Assembly: GCF_900167905.1 (NCBI RefSeq)
Contig: NZ_FUYZ01000002.1
Coordinates: forward strand, 1 to 64,000
DNA: 64,000 nucleotides
Origin: Soonwooa buanensis
GTDB taxonomy: Bacteria > Bacteroidota > Bacteroidia > Flavobacteriales > Weeksellaceae
Direction: 5' to 3'
Shown piece after piece: positions 51,294-60,632 of the stretch; the first letter of the stretch is position 1; every line of letters starts with the position of its first letter. Under the pieces are notes generated by a model, which was given only the letters and a program-made list of their open reading frames with translations, searched no databases and was not told the origin of the DNA. Both the position numbers and the translations under genes were made by a program.

Positions 51294-52064
51294 ATGCCGA
51301 ATCAAAAGATTTTGTACGTTACAACAGAGATGTATCCTTACCATGAAGATTCTAACATGGGTAACATGGTCCACCAGATGGCTCTGAAAATGCATCAAGA
51401 AGGTAACGATGTGAGGGTTTTCATGCCAAGGTTTGGACAAATTAGTGAAAGAAAATTCCAACTACATGAGGTTATTAGGCTTTCAGGGATGAATATTATC
51501 ATCAATGACCTAGATCAACCTTTGATTATTAAAGTAGCGTCGTTACCGGGAGAAAGACTTCAGGTTTACTTTATCGACAACGAAGAGTATTTCAAAAGAA
51601 AGCAATTGTATTTTGATGACGAAGGAAAAGCTTTCGAAGATAACAACGAAAGAGCAGTTTTCTTTGCTCGTGGTGTTATCGAAACAATCAAAAAACTTAA
51701 CTGGGTGCCAGATGTAATCCATATCAATGGATGGATGGCTTCTCTTATTCCTATTTACTTAAAAACATTTTATAAAGACGATACATATTTTAACGAGACT
51801 AAGTTAGTTTTGTCTCTTTATAACGAAGAAAATTCTGAACTAGGAAGCAATAGTAAAGAAATTCTAACTTTTGATAATATTACAGAACTTACATCGTTAG
51901 ATAATCCAAGTTTCTTAGGCTTTGTTAATGATAGTATGAACTATGTTGATGCTATTGTAAAAGGAGACGAATTTTTAGTAGAATCTTTAGAAGAGGCTTA
52001 TGGACAAGCGTCGGCTGAGAAATCTGATTATCTAAGTGTAGATGCAATCGCGCAACTATATTAA
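51294..52064 (+). CDS. Starch/glycogen-synthase N-terminal-domain-like protein
   Basis: 256 aa, matching only the first Rossmann lobe of GT5 glycogen/starch synthases: 'ILYVTTEMYPYHEDSNMGNMVHQMALKMHQEGNDVRVFMPRFG', 'VYFIDNEEYFKRKQLY', 'NNERAVFFARGVIETIKKLNWVPDVIHINGWMASLIPIYLKT'. The KTGGL motif that binds ADP-glucose is replaced by EDSNMGN and the whole C-terminal lobe is missing, so glycosyl transfer is unlikely. The frame is intact and the tail is new (acidic, ending VDAIAQLY). It is followed 15 bases later by the DUF4270 gene. A regulatory or non-catalytic role is inferred. Confidence 0.75.
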   Translation: MPNQKILYVTTEMYPYHEDSNMGNMVHQMALKMHQEGNDVRVFMPRFGQISERKFQLHEVIRLSGMNIIINDLDQPLIIKVASLPGERLQVYFIDNEEYFKRKQLYFDDEGKAFEDNNERAVFFARGVIETIKKLNWVPDVIHINGWMASLIPIYLKTFYKDDTYFNETKLVLSLYNEENSELGSNSKEILTFDNITELTSLDNPSFLGFVNDSMNYVDAIVKGDEFLVESLEEAYGQASAEKSDYLSVDAIAQLY

Positions 52065-52079
52065 ATCGAAAAAACAAGA

Positions 52080-53657
52080 ATGATAAATAAATTAAAAAGC
52101 CTAATTACATTAGGAAGTGCTTTAGTATTGACTTTGGCTGTTGTTAGTTGCGAATCGGATTTGGATAATCTTGGGGAGCAATTGTTTGATGGGAATAGTG
52201 CAGAAGGTGTTGAAACGGCTTATAGTATCGTTGGATTTAATCATACTTATGGAGATGTTATAAGAACTGATGCTGGTAAATTAGGTTATGGAACTTTAGG
52301 AGCTTTCACAGAGCCAGTTTTCGGGATGCAAAAATCGTCTTATGTCAGTCAAGTACGTATGTCTACAGATAACGCTGATTTTGGTAGTAATGCTGTTTTG
52401 GATTCTGCAGTGTTAGTTATTAATCCGTTATACGAGAAAGATTCTGTTACAACAACAACCAAAGATGATTACATTTATCCGATCGGAAATGTAGACGCAA
52501 AAAAAGTTGTTAATACTTATCCTGTTTCTAAATATGGGAAATATTATATAGGAGCCAGTAGAGCGGGCTTTAAAATTAATGTTAGGGAGGTTAACGATTT
52601 CTTAGGTGCTTATGCTGATGAAAAATTATCAAACAAAGCCGTGAATGTTTCTTCTACTGTAATTGGCTCAAAAGATTTTGATGGTAATGTCAATTCTGTT
52701 GTAATTACTAAGAAATCCGATAATTCTGAGTTGTTGAATACAGAGGTTGGTTTAAGGATTCCTTTGGATAAAGACTTTTTCCAAACTAAAATCATCGCTA
52801 AAAATAAGCAGCCAGAATTAACGAGTGCCGCTAACTTTATTAGATATTTTAAAGGAATTCAAATTTCCGTCGAAGAGAATGATGGTTATATTTTTAAATT
52901 TGATCCTTCTTTAGTTGCTATTAAATTATATTACAAAAATGACGTAACAGCGACAGATGGCACAGTAACCCGAAGTGAGTTGATGGAGTATGATTTGAGT
53001 TTAGGTGGCGTTAACGCGAAGTTTAACCAAATTGAATACAACAGAACAGGGACGCCTTATGCTGATGCAATTGCTGGTATCACCGAAGCTGGACAATCAC
53101 AATTATTTGCTCAAGGTATGGGAGGAAGCGGCCTTACGGTTAGAATTCCTGCTCAGACTGTTGCTACTTTAAGAGATTTATATAAAAATCAAAAAACGGG
53201 TATTGTAACAGCTAAAATTAGATTATATACAGATGAATCTATTTGGAAAAATACGTTTGCAAAACCTTCTTATTTTACAGTTAAGGAAAAAGATGCTACA
53301 GATTTCTTAAGTGACATGTCTGCTTTAGCTAATACAACTTATACACTAATAAGACCCTATAATTTAGATAAAGATGATGCATATTACGATATTGGTATTA
53401 CAAAAACCTTAAAAGATATTATAGAACAAGCTAAAGAACCAAAAGATTTAATTGTTGATTTAGGAGGTTATTTATCAAGCTCATCAACAGGATTGATGTT
53501 GGGGGTAGATAACACGGATCGTGCCTATACACCTAATAGAATTGTATTAAAAGGTACAGATGCAAATAATGTTGGGAAAGAAATTCCAGCTAATCTTCTT
53601 AAGGACTACAAAAATATTCAGTTAAGAGTAGCTTATTCAAAAAAAATAATAAAATAA
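52080..53657 (+). CDS. DUF4270 lipoprotein
   Basis: 525 aa lipoprotein; lipobox AVVSC with C24. 'ESDLDNLGEQLF' and the repeated 'VSQVRMSTDNADFGSNAVLDSAVLVI' and 'LGIRIPLDKDFF'-like blocks are typical of DUF4270, a Bacteroidota surface family. Conserved neighbour of glmS and of the GT5-like gene in Flavobacteriia, as far as I recall. No enzymatic motif visible; probably outer-membrane anchored. 25 bases before glmS. Confidence 0.85.
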   Translation: MINKLKSLITLGSALVLTLAVVSCESDLDNLGEQLFDGNSAEGVETAYSIVGFNHTYGDVIRTDAGKLGYGTLGAFTEPVFGMQKSSYVSQVRMSTDNADFGSNAVLDSAVLVINPLYEKDSVTTTTKDDYIYPIGNVDAKKVVNTYPVSKYGKYYIGASRAGFKINVREVNDFLGAYADEKLSNKAVNVSSTVIGSKDFDGNVNSVVITKKSDNSELLNTEVGLRIPLDKDFFQTKIIAKNKQPELTSAANFIRYFKGIQISVEENDGYIFKFDPSLVAIKLYYKNDVTATDGTVTRSELMEYDLSLGGVNAKFNQIEYNRTGTPYADAIAGITEAGQSQLFAQGMGGSGLTVRIPAQTVATLRDLYKNQKTGIVTAKIRLYTDESIWKNTFAKPSYFTVKEKDATDFLSDMSALANTTYTLIRPYNLDKDDAYYDIGITKTLKDIIEQAKEPKDLIVDLGGYLSSSSTGLMLGVDNTDRAYTPNRIVLKGTDANNVGKEIPANLLKDYKNIQLRVAYSKKIIK

Positions 53658-53682
53658 ATTAATAACACAAAAAACATAAATT

Positions 53683-55536
53683 ATGTGCGGAATTGTTGGA
53701 TATACAGGTTTTAGAGATGCTTACGATATCGTAATAAGTGGCTTAAGACGTCTAGAATATAGAGGTTATGATAGCGCAGGTATTGTAATTGATAATAAAA
53801 ATAACAAACTAGAAGTTAAAAAAACGAAGGGTAAAGTTGATGACTTAGCAGAGATTTCTGAAGGACTTCAAGGTGTTGCACATGTGGGGATGGGACATAC
53901 TCGTTGGGCAACTCACGGTGTTCCAAGTGATAGAAACTCACATCCGCATTTATCAAATAATGGTAAAATTGCATTAATTCATAACGGTATTATTGAAAAT
54001 TATGATACTATTAAAACAATGCTTATTGAAAATGGTTTCGAATTTCATTCAGAAACTGATACAGAAGTTTTAGTAAACTTAATTCAATATTTTACAGATA
54101 AAAGCCCAGAGTTAGGATTTGCAGGTGCTGTTAGAGCTTCTCTTAATGAGGTTTATGGAGCTTATGCAATTACTGTAATGCACGAAGATTTCCCTGGAGA
54201 ACTTATTGTAGCACGTTTAGGGTCTCCTTTAGCTATTGGTCTTGGGGATAAAGAATTCTTTATTGCTTCTGATGCTTCTCCTTTTGTTGAATTTACAAAA
54301 GAGGCTGTTTATTTAGAAGAAGGTCACATGGCTACTATTTCGTTAGAAAATGGAGTTAATATTTTCACGATTAAAGACAACGAAAAAGTTGAGCCGGCTA
54401 TACAAGAACTAAGATTGAATCTTGAGCAAATCGAAAAAGGAGGTTACGAGCATTTCATGCTAAAAGAAATTTTTGAGCAGCCTAAATCTATCCTTGATAC
54501 CATGAGAGGACGCCTTCTTGTAAATGAAGGAATCATCAAAATGGCAGGTATTTGGGATCATCTTGAGCGTATCAACAAAGCTGAAAGAATTGTAATTATT
54601 GCTTGTGGTACTTCTTGGCATGCTGGTCTTATTGGAGAATATCTGATTGAAGAATTTGCAAGAATCCCTGTTGAAGTAGAATATGCTTCAGAATTTAGAT
54701 ATAGAAATCCGATTATTGGACCTAAAGATGTTGTTATTGCTATTTCTCAATCTGGAGAAACAGCTGATACAATGGCTGCTATCAAACTTGCTAAAGAGAA
54801 AGGTGCTTTCGTATATGGTATTTGTAACGTTGTTGACTCATCAATAGCGAGAGTTACAGACGCGGGATCTTATACCCACGCAGGACCAGAAATTGGTGTT
54901 GCTTCCACAAAAGCATTTACTGCACAATTAACAATTTTATCATTAATAGCTCTTAAATTAGGAAAACATAATGGTAATCTTGGTAATGCAGAATTTATGA
55001 GTTTAATTGCAGAATTAGACGCAATTCCAACTAAAGTAGAAGAGGTTTTACAATCTTCACATGAAGTTGCTAAAAACATTGCTAAACAATATGTTGATGC
55101 AACTAACTTCCTATATTTAGGTAGAGGATATAACTTCCCTTCAGCATTAGAAGGCGCTCTTAAGCTAAAAGAAATTTCATACATCCATGCAGAAGGTTAT
55201 CCAGCTGCGGAAATGAAACACGGACCAATCGCGCTTATTGATGAGAATATGCCAATCGTTATTATTGCTCCTAAACAAGGACATTATGACAAAATTGTAA
55301 GTAACGTCCAAGAGATTAAAGCTAGAAAAGGACAAGTTATTGCAGTGGTTAATAAAGGTGATGTACAGGTGGCGTCGATGGCTGATCATGTGATAGAAAT
55401 GCCAGAAACTTCTGAATGTTTTTCTCCGATTGTAGCTGCGATTCCATTACAATTATTGTCTTACTACATCGCAGTTTATAGAGGCGCAAATGTCGATCAA
55501 CCTAGAAATCTTGCAAAATCTGTAACAGTTGAATAA
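53683..55536 (+). CDS. glmS: Glutamine-fructose-6-phosphate aminotransferase
   Basis: Makes glucosamine-6-phosphate for peptidoglycan and LPS. 617 aa. The glutaminase domain begins with the nucleophile Cys right after Met (CGIVGYTG), with 'HTRWATHG' and 'HNGIIEN'. Two SIS sugar domains follow: 'IIACGTSWHAGL', 'SQSGETADTMAAI', 'TKAFTAQL', 'LGRGYNFPSALEGALKLKEISYIHAEGY' and the C-terminal 'DQPRNLAKSVTVE'. Third gene of a same-strand run from 51294; no glmS ribozyme expected or seen, given the 25-base gap. Confidence 0.97.
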   Translation: MCGIVGYTGFRDAYDIVISGLRRLEYRGYDSAGIVIDNKNNKLEVKKTKGKVDDLAEISEGLQGVAHVGMGHTRWATHGVPSDRNSHPHLSNNGKIALIHNGIIENYDTIKTMLIENGFEFHSETDTEVLVNLIQYFTDKSPELGFAGAVRASLNEVYGAYAITVMHEDFPGELIVARLGSPLAIGLGDKEFFIASDASPFVEFTKEAVYLEEGHMATISLENGVNIFTIKDNEKVEPAIQELRLNLEQIEKGGYEHFMLKEIFEQPKSILDTMRGRLLVNEGIIKMAGIWDHLERINKAERIVIIACGTSWHAGLIGEYLIEEFARIPVEVEYASEFRYRNPIIGPKDVVIAISQSGETADTMAAIKLAKEKGAFVYGICNVVDSSIARVTDAGSYTHAGPEIGVASTKAFTAQLTILSLIALKLGKHNGNLGNAEFMSLIAELDAIPTKVEEVLQSSHEVAKNIAKQYVDATNFLYLGRGYNFPSALEGALKLKEISYIHAEGYPAAEMKHGPIALIDENMPIVIIAPKQGHYDKIVSNVQEIKARKGQVIAVVNKGDVQVASMADHVIEMPETSECFSPIVAAIPLQLLSYYIAVYRGANVDQPRNLAKSVTVE

Positions 55537-55609
55537 AAAATTGTTATTAAAACAATATTACTAATAAAAATACGTTAAGGAAAAGTAATAGTAGTTTTAA
55601 AAAAAATTA

Positions 55610-55617
55610 TATATTTA
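55610..55617 (+). promoter_or_regulatory. Probable -7 element of the gldKLMN operon
   Basis: TATATTTA, one base off TAnnTTTG, 22 bases before the gldK ATG, the same distance seen for yicC. No clear -33. Confidence 0.35.
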
Positions 55618-55639
55618 CCGCTTAATTTCTGAATAGAGA

Positions 55640-57067
55640 ATGAAAAGGATATTTCTTATATTATTATCTTCTGCAGCTGTTGTTTCTTGTTCTAAAGGAG
55701 GGGGCAAGTCTGCAGGAAGACCAGGTGCTAAAACAAAAGGGGAGTTAATCCCTGCAAAGTCGGCAAAAACATTTACAGCTGAAAGACCATTCGGGATGGT
55801 TCCTGTACCAGGAGGCTCCTATGTGATGGGTATGACAGATGTAGATTTTACAAACATGCCTGAGAAAGCCAATCCTAAAACAGTGACTGTATCTTCATTC
55901 TTTATGGACGAAACAGAAGTTACTAATGGCGAGTATAGAGAATTTATTAACTATGTTAGAGATTCAATCGCAAGAACTCTTTTAGCTGAGGCTGCTGGTA
56001 CTGGTGGTTCCGAGAGTTCTACAGGAGCGAGTATTTCCGACTATGCATATGCATCTCAAAAAGGTGGCGATAATGTTACACCTTATCAATCTTATCTTGA
56101 ATCTCAAGGTGGAAGAGATGGTTATAGCGAGGCTAAAAAGTTGGACTGGAGAGTTCCGTTACATTGGAATACTTCAGCTTATCCAGATGAGCAATACGCA
56201 GAAGTTCTAGAGTCAATGTATATTGCTCCAGATAAGCGTATCAATAACGAGAGATTATTAGATGCTAACAAGTTGCAATATGCTTATCAATGGGAAGATG
56301 TTGCTTCGGCTGTTAGAGATAAAAACAGAGATGCGTCTTATCTTAAGAAAGAAAGCATCAAAGTATATCCAGACACAACAGTTTGGGTGAGAGATTTCAA
56401 CTATGCTTATAATGAGCCTCTATTTGATCAATATTTTTGGCATCAAGCTTACAAAAATTATCCTGTAGTTGGGGTAACTTGGGATCAAGCGCGTGCTTTT
56501 TGTAATTATAAAACTAAAAGAAAGTCTGACTTTAATAATAGTTTAAAAAAGAAAAAGCAAAAACCTATGAACTTCCGTCTACCAACAGAAGCTGAATGGG
56601 AATTCGCTGCTAGAGGTGGCGTGGAGAATGCAACTTATCCTTGGGGTGGACCTAACTTACAAGATGATAGAGGATGTTATTTAGCTAACTTCAAACCGAA
56701 GAGAGGTAACTATATTGAGGATGAGAAAAAAGGAGACTACGTATATACAGCTCCTGTTAAAAAATTCCCAAGAAATGGTTACGGTCTTTACGATATGGCT
56801 GGTAACGTATCGGAGTGGACGGAGTCTCCATTCAGCAACTCAACTTATCAATTCTCTTCAACGCTTAACCCTAATATGTCAAATCAAGCATACAGAGAGA
56901 TTAAGAAAACTGTACGCGGTGGATCTTGGAAAGATGCAGGTTATCTATTGATGACGGGTTATAGAGACTGGGAAAGAAAAGATTCTGCTAGAAGCTACAT
57001 TGGATTTAGAACTGTGCAAGATATTGCGGCAGGATCTGCTAAATTCAAAAAGAAGTCTACAAAATAA
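55640..57067 (+). CDS. gldK: T9SS outer-membrane-ring lipoprotein GldK
   Basis: 475 aa lipoprotein; lipobox VVSC with C17. The rest has the formylglycine-generating-enzyme (SUMF1) fold: 'FGMVPVPGGSYVMGMTDVD', 'FFMDETEVTNGEYREFINYV', 'YPVVGVTWDQARAFCNYKTKR', 'FRLPTEAEWEFAARGG', 'YDMAGNVSEWTESPF', 'VRGGSWKD'. GldK/PorK forms a periplasmic ring with GldN at the outer membrane and is needed for secretion and gliding. First gene of the gldKLMN operon. Confidence 0.95.
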   Translation: MKRIFLILLSSAAVVSCSKGGGKSAGRPGAKTKGELIPAKSAKTFTAERPFGMVPVPGGSYVMGMTDVDFTNMPEKANPKTVTVSSFFMDETEVTNGEYREFINYVRDSIARTLLAEAAGTGGSESSTGASISDYAYASQKGGDNVTPYQSYLESQGGRDGYSEAKKLDWRVPLHWNTSAYPDEQYAEVLESMYIAPDKRINNERLLDANKLQYAYQWEDVASAVRDKNRDASYLKKESIKVYPDTTVWVRDFNYAYNEPLFDQYFWHQAYKNYPVVGVTWDQARAFCNYKTKRKSDFNNSLKKKKQKPMNFRLPTEAEWEFAARGGVENATYPWGGPNLQDDRGCYLANFKPKRGNYIEDEKKGDYVYTAPVKKFPRNGYGLYDMAGNVSEWTESPFSNSTYQFSSTLNPNMSNQAYREIKKTVRGGSWKDAGYLLMTGYRDWERKDSARSYIGFRTVQDIAAGSAKFKKKSTK

Positions 57068-57112
57068 AATATCATAAACTAACTATTACTAACTAAAATT
57101 TTTAAAAAACAC

Positions 57113-57793
57113 ATGTTTAAAACTAAAGATGCCAGAATGAATTTCTTCTATTCAATTGGCGCAGCAATCGTAATCTTAGGGGCATTATTCAAAATGACAC
57201 ACTGGAGCTTAGGCCCAATTTCTGGTAATGTTGCCTTAGCGGCAGGTCTTATTATGGAAGCGATTGTATTTATCGTGTTCGCATTTGATCCACCAAAATC
57301 AGAAGAGTCTTACCATTGGGAAAATGTGTACCCTGAGCTTTTAGACGAATCTGCTGAAAGAAAACCAAGAAAAGTAGTTAATCAAATTGCTGAGAACAAA
57401 GAATTAGAACTTTCTTTATCTAGTAAATTAGACAAAATGCTTGCTGATGCTAAATTAGATGTAAGCATGTTCGAAAGATTGAGAGGTGGAATCGAAAAGT
57501 TCGGTGCTTCTGTAGATCAAATCAACCAAACTGTTGATGTTGGTGCTTCTACACATAAGTATAATGAGCAAATGAATCTTGCTGCTAGTCACCTAGAAAG
57601 TATGAATGCGCTTTACGCACTACAATTAGAGCACGGTAAAAAGCAGTCAGAATTCAGCAAAAAATATGTTGAAGATATTCAAAAATCTGCTGAGCAATCT
57701 GAAAAATTCAACGAAGAATTACAAGGTTTAACATCTAATTTATCTAGTCTTAATAGAGTATACGGCGGAATGCTATCTGCTATGAAGTCTTAA
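57113..57793 (+). CDS. gldL: T9SS motor subunit GldL
   Basis: 226 aa inner-membrane protein. Two transmembrane helices near the N-terminus (about 11-31 FFYSIGAAIVILGALFKMTHW and about 38-60) with a conserved Glu in the second ('IMEAIVFIVFAF'), the proton-channel residue of the rotary motor. The rest is a long cytoplasmic helical region with coiled coil (about 110-215). GldL with GldM converts proton-motive force into rotation for secretion. 45 bases after gldK. Confidence 0.95.
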   Translation: MFKTKDARMNFFYSIGAAIVILGALFKMTHWSLGPISGNVALAAGLIMEAIVFIVFAFDPPKSEESYHWENVYPELLDESAERKPRKVVNQIAENKELELSLSSKLDKMLADAKLDVSMFERLRGGIEKFGASVDQINQTVDVGASTHKYNEQMNLAASHLESMNALYALQLEHGKKQSEFSKKYVEDIQKSAEQSEKFNEELQGLTSNLSSLNRVYGGMLSAMKS

Positions 57794-57835
57794 TTTCCAG
57801 TTCATTTATTTATTAATTATTAAAATTTTTTAAAA

Positions 57836-59410
57836 ATGGCACAAGGAAAACAGACGCCTCGTCAGAAGATGATTAACCTGATGTACTTGGTTTTCATCGC
57901 GATGCTTGCGATGCAAATTGACCAAGAAATCATCAGATCATATAAAGACACCAACCAGTCTCTTACTGATACAAGAAATATGGTTGAAGAAAAGAATGAT
58001 AAAATCTTCGAAAAAACTTTACAAGCGAAAGCTGCTGCTTCACCAGAAGTATATGGTCCTTTACAGGAGCAATATAAAGGTCTAGAAGCTAAAACTGATG
58101 ATCTTGTTAGTTTTATCGATGGATTAAAAGGTAAAATGAGCACTGCTGCTGAGTATGATCCAAATTTACCATCAGAAGAAAGTTTCACTGCATTAAATAA
58201 TACCGAGCCTGCTACAAAATTATTCTTTAATGATGGAGATGAAAAGAATCCATCAAAAACAGCTGCTGAGCTAAAGACAAAAATGGATGATTTAAGAAAT
58301 TATATCACCACAACTTTTGCTTCTAATCAACAATTTGCAGATATTGCAAAGAGAGCTCAGAAGACTTTAGTTCCGGATTTCGTTAAAGGAGATAAGAGAG
58401 CTGCTGGAGGAAAAAGTTGGGTACAATATAAGTTTTATAACCAGCCACTTATCGCTGCTTTATCTAACTTAGAAGTTATCCAATCAGAAGCTAGAAATCT
58501 ACAGTCAGATGCTATCTCTTCAATGTTACAAGAGAAAGTTGATGCAGATATTAAGTTTGATGCTTACGAAGCTTTAGTACAAGGTCCAAAACAAGTATTG
58601 CAAGGGTCTCCACAAGAGGTTAAAGTTGCAATTGGTACAAGAGCAAGCGCAATCCCAGGTCTACAAATTACAGGTGTTAGCCGTATAGAAAATGGTCAAG
58701 GTATTGCAACACTTAATGCTGGTGCCGTTGGTCCTCAAGCTTTAAGAGGTGAAATTAAATTTACTGATAAAAACGGAAAAGTTCATTCTTTACCATATGA
58801 GCATACTTACGATGTAATCGCAGGTGTACAAGAACTTAAAGCTCAAAAAGGTGCTTTACTTTCTGCTGATAAGATGAATGTATTATATAGAGGTCTTCCT
58901 AACCCAGTTTCTGGATCAATCTTAGGAGCTTCTGGTAATATTTCACTTTCTGCATCTGGAGCATCAGTTGGTGGAGGTAACGGTAAGTGGACTGTTACAC
59001 CTTCTGCAGGTAACGAAGTTACTTTGACAATTTCTGGTAAAGATCCAAAAGGCGCTACAATTTCTCAACCTTTCAAATTTAGAGTTAAGAATGTACCACC
59101 ACCAGTTGGACAGATTAGAGGTAGAAATGTTGTGGCTATGCCAGCAAGTTCTATTGCTAACCAATCAGTAACGGTTGCTATGCCAGACTTTGACTTCCCA
59201 GTAAGTTTCTCTGTTAATAGCTTCATGTTCAAAGTTCCTGGTAAAGCTGCAATGAGAGTTAACGGAAGTTCTCTTAACGCTGTTGAAGGTTTAACAAAAG
59301 GTTTAAGATCAGGTGATATCGCAATTGTTTTCGATATCCAAGCTACTGCAACTGGATTAGGAGGACAGGTTCTTCAAAACATTCCAGGTATTGCAATAAA
59401 TGTTCAATAA
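57836..59410 (+). CDS. gldM: T9SS motor/shaft subunit GldM
   Basis: 524 aa. One transmembrane helix near the N-terminus (about 13-28, LMYLVFIAMLAMQID) and a long periplasmic part: a helical section (35-220), then beta-sandwich domains to the C-terminus ('GTRASAIPGLQITGVSRIENGQG', 'PPVGQIRGRNVVAMPASSIAN'). GldM dimers span the periplasm from the GldL motor to the GldKN ring. 42 bases after gldL. Confidence 0.95.
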   Translation: MAQGKQTPRQKMINLMYLVFIAMLAMQIDQEIIRSYKDTNQSLTDTRNMVEEKNDKIFEKTLQAKAAASPEVYGPLQEQYKGLEAKTDDLVSFIDGLKGKMSTAAEYDPNLPSEESFTALNNTEPATKLFFNDGDEKNPSKTAAELKTKMDDLRNYITTTFASNQQFADIAKRAQKTLVPDFVKGDKRAAGGKSWVQYKFYNQPLIAALSNLEVIQSEARNLQSDAISSMLQEKVDADIKFDAYEALVQGPKQVLQGSPQEVKVAIGTRASAIPGLQITGVSRIENGQGIATLNAGAVGPQALRGEIKFTDKNGKVHSLPYEHTYDVIAGVQELKAQKGALLSADKMNVLYRGLPNPVSGSILGASGNISLSASGASVGGGNGKWTVTPSAGNEVTLTISGKDPKGATISQPFKFRVKNVPPPVGQIRGRNVVAMPASSIANQSVTVAMPDFDFPVSFSVNSFMFKVPGKAAMRVNGSSLNAVEGLTKGLRSGDIAIVFDIQATATGLGGQVLQNIPGIAINVQ

Positions 59411-59465
59411 TAACGTTATTTTTAAATAGTATTTGATTGGTTTTTAATCAATATTAATGATTTAT

Positions 59466-60575
59466 ATGAAAAAGATAGTTTTAAATTTTCTACTATTATC
59501 CTCAGGATTTGCATTTGCGCAAACCAGTGTACTTAATGCAACTTCTCCAGAAACGTTTCGCGAAGAGCGCGAAGCAAGAAAAGATAGTGTAGCTGCACCT
59601 ATTAAGTATGGTTTTGTTGAGGATAAAGATGTGCTTAAAGGTATGGTTGTATGGGAAATCATTGATATGAATGATAAAATCAACCAACCATTCTATCATA
59701 ACAACGATGGTCTTGTTTCTCAGAATTTGTCTTTGTACCAAATTCTTATTGATGCCGTTAACAGTGGTAAAATTTCACAAGTCTATACAGATGAGAACTT
59801 TACAACTAAATTAACACCAGAAGGTATCGCAGCATCGACTTCAGCTATTAATGTTGATAACTATTTTGTTCAGTTGATGAACGAAGGTAAGATTGATGAT
59901 AAAGCTGTTACTAAATCGTTGAAAGGTTACAAGTCTGTCATGAATGAAGACGACAAAGGAATCAACGCACTAAAAGGTTATTATGGTGCTAGATTGCAAG
60001 ACGTTTACAAAGATGACAAAGACAATGTAATTGTTAAATTGGACGGAAGTCACTTTAAAGTTACAAATAACGATATCATTGCTAACGTTGACCAGATTAA
60101 AACAAGTACAGAAAATGTAAAATTGTTAAAGATTATGGGACAATGGTATATTGATAAGCGTGATACACAACTTAAATACAGATTGTTAGGTATTTGTGCT
60201 ATGGGTCCAGATCCAAATGGCGCAAAAGCACAAGCATCAATCGCAAGTTCTCAGATCGAAAACGGTGTTACGCCAGAAGCAGCAGCACCAGATTCGATTG
60301 ATCTTTTTTGGATTTTCTACCCAGATGCTAGAAAAGTATTGACAAGCAATTATATCTTTAATGCTAAAAATACTAGCTCTGACATTACGTTTGATGATGT
60401 ATTAAATGCGAGAAGATTTTCTTCAATCATTTATAAGTCAGATAATGGACAAGGTAGAGGTGGTAGCGGTATTATCGATGATTATGTGCCAGAAGATGCT
60501 GACGGACAATTGGATGAGAGTGACAGAATCAAAGCTCAAATTCTTCAAATGGAGAACGACCTTTGGAATTATTAA
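59466..60575 (+). CDS. gldN: T9SS ring protein GldN
   Basis: About 369 aa periplasmic protein. The signal peptide MKKIVLNFLLLSSGFAFAQ selects the ATG at 59466; an ATG at 59457 adds three residues. 'DVLKGMVVWEIIDMNDKINQPFYHN', 'SLYQILIDAV', 'GQWYIDKRDTQLKYRLLGICAMGPDP' and 'LFWIFYPDARKVL' are GldN blocks. It forms the ring with GldK. The operon closes with a 13-base-stem hairpin at 60597. Confidence 0.95.
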   Translation: MKKIVLNFLLLSSGFAFAQTSVLNATSPETFREEREARKDSVAAPIKYGFVEDKDVLKGMVVWEIIDMNDKINQPFYHNNDGLVSQNLSLYQILIDAVNSGKISQVYTDENFTTKLTPEGIAASTSAINVDNYFVQLMNEGKIDDKAVTKSLKGYKSVMNEDDKGINALKGYYGARLQDVYKDDKDNVIVKLDGSHFKVTNNDIIANVDQIKTSTENVKLLKIMGQWYIDKRDTQLKYRLLGICAMGPDPNGAKAQASIASSQIENGVTPEAAAPDSIDLFWIFYPDARKVLTSNYIFNAKNTSSDITFDDVLNARRFSSIIYKSDNGQGRGGSGIIDDYVPEDADGQLDESDRIKAQILQMENDLWNY

Positions 60576-60596
60576 GAATATTATTTCTAATTATAC

Positions 60597-60629
60597 AAAA
60601 CCTGAGTATCTTTATACTCAGGTTTTTTT
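60597..60629 (+). terminator. Terminator (or attenuator) after gldN
   Basis: AAAACCTGAGTAT pairs with ATACTCAGGTTTT around CTTT, then a T-tract. It ends 3 bases before the ATG of the next gene. Confidence 0.85.
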
Positions 60630-60632
60630 ATT

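Noticed and set aside
51294-52064. Truncated glycogen synthase pseudogene
   Set aside because: The frame is intact, the missing motif and lobe leave no remnant downstream, and the gene sits in a tight operon.
53658-53682. glmS ribozyme
   Set aside because: Only 25 bases lie before the glmS ATG, far too short for the ribozyme fold.
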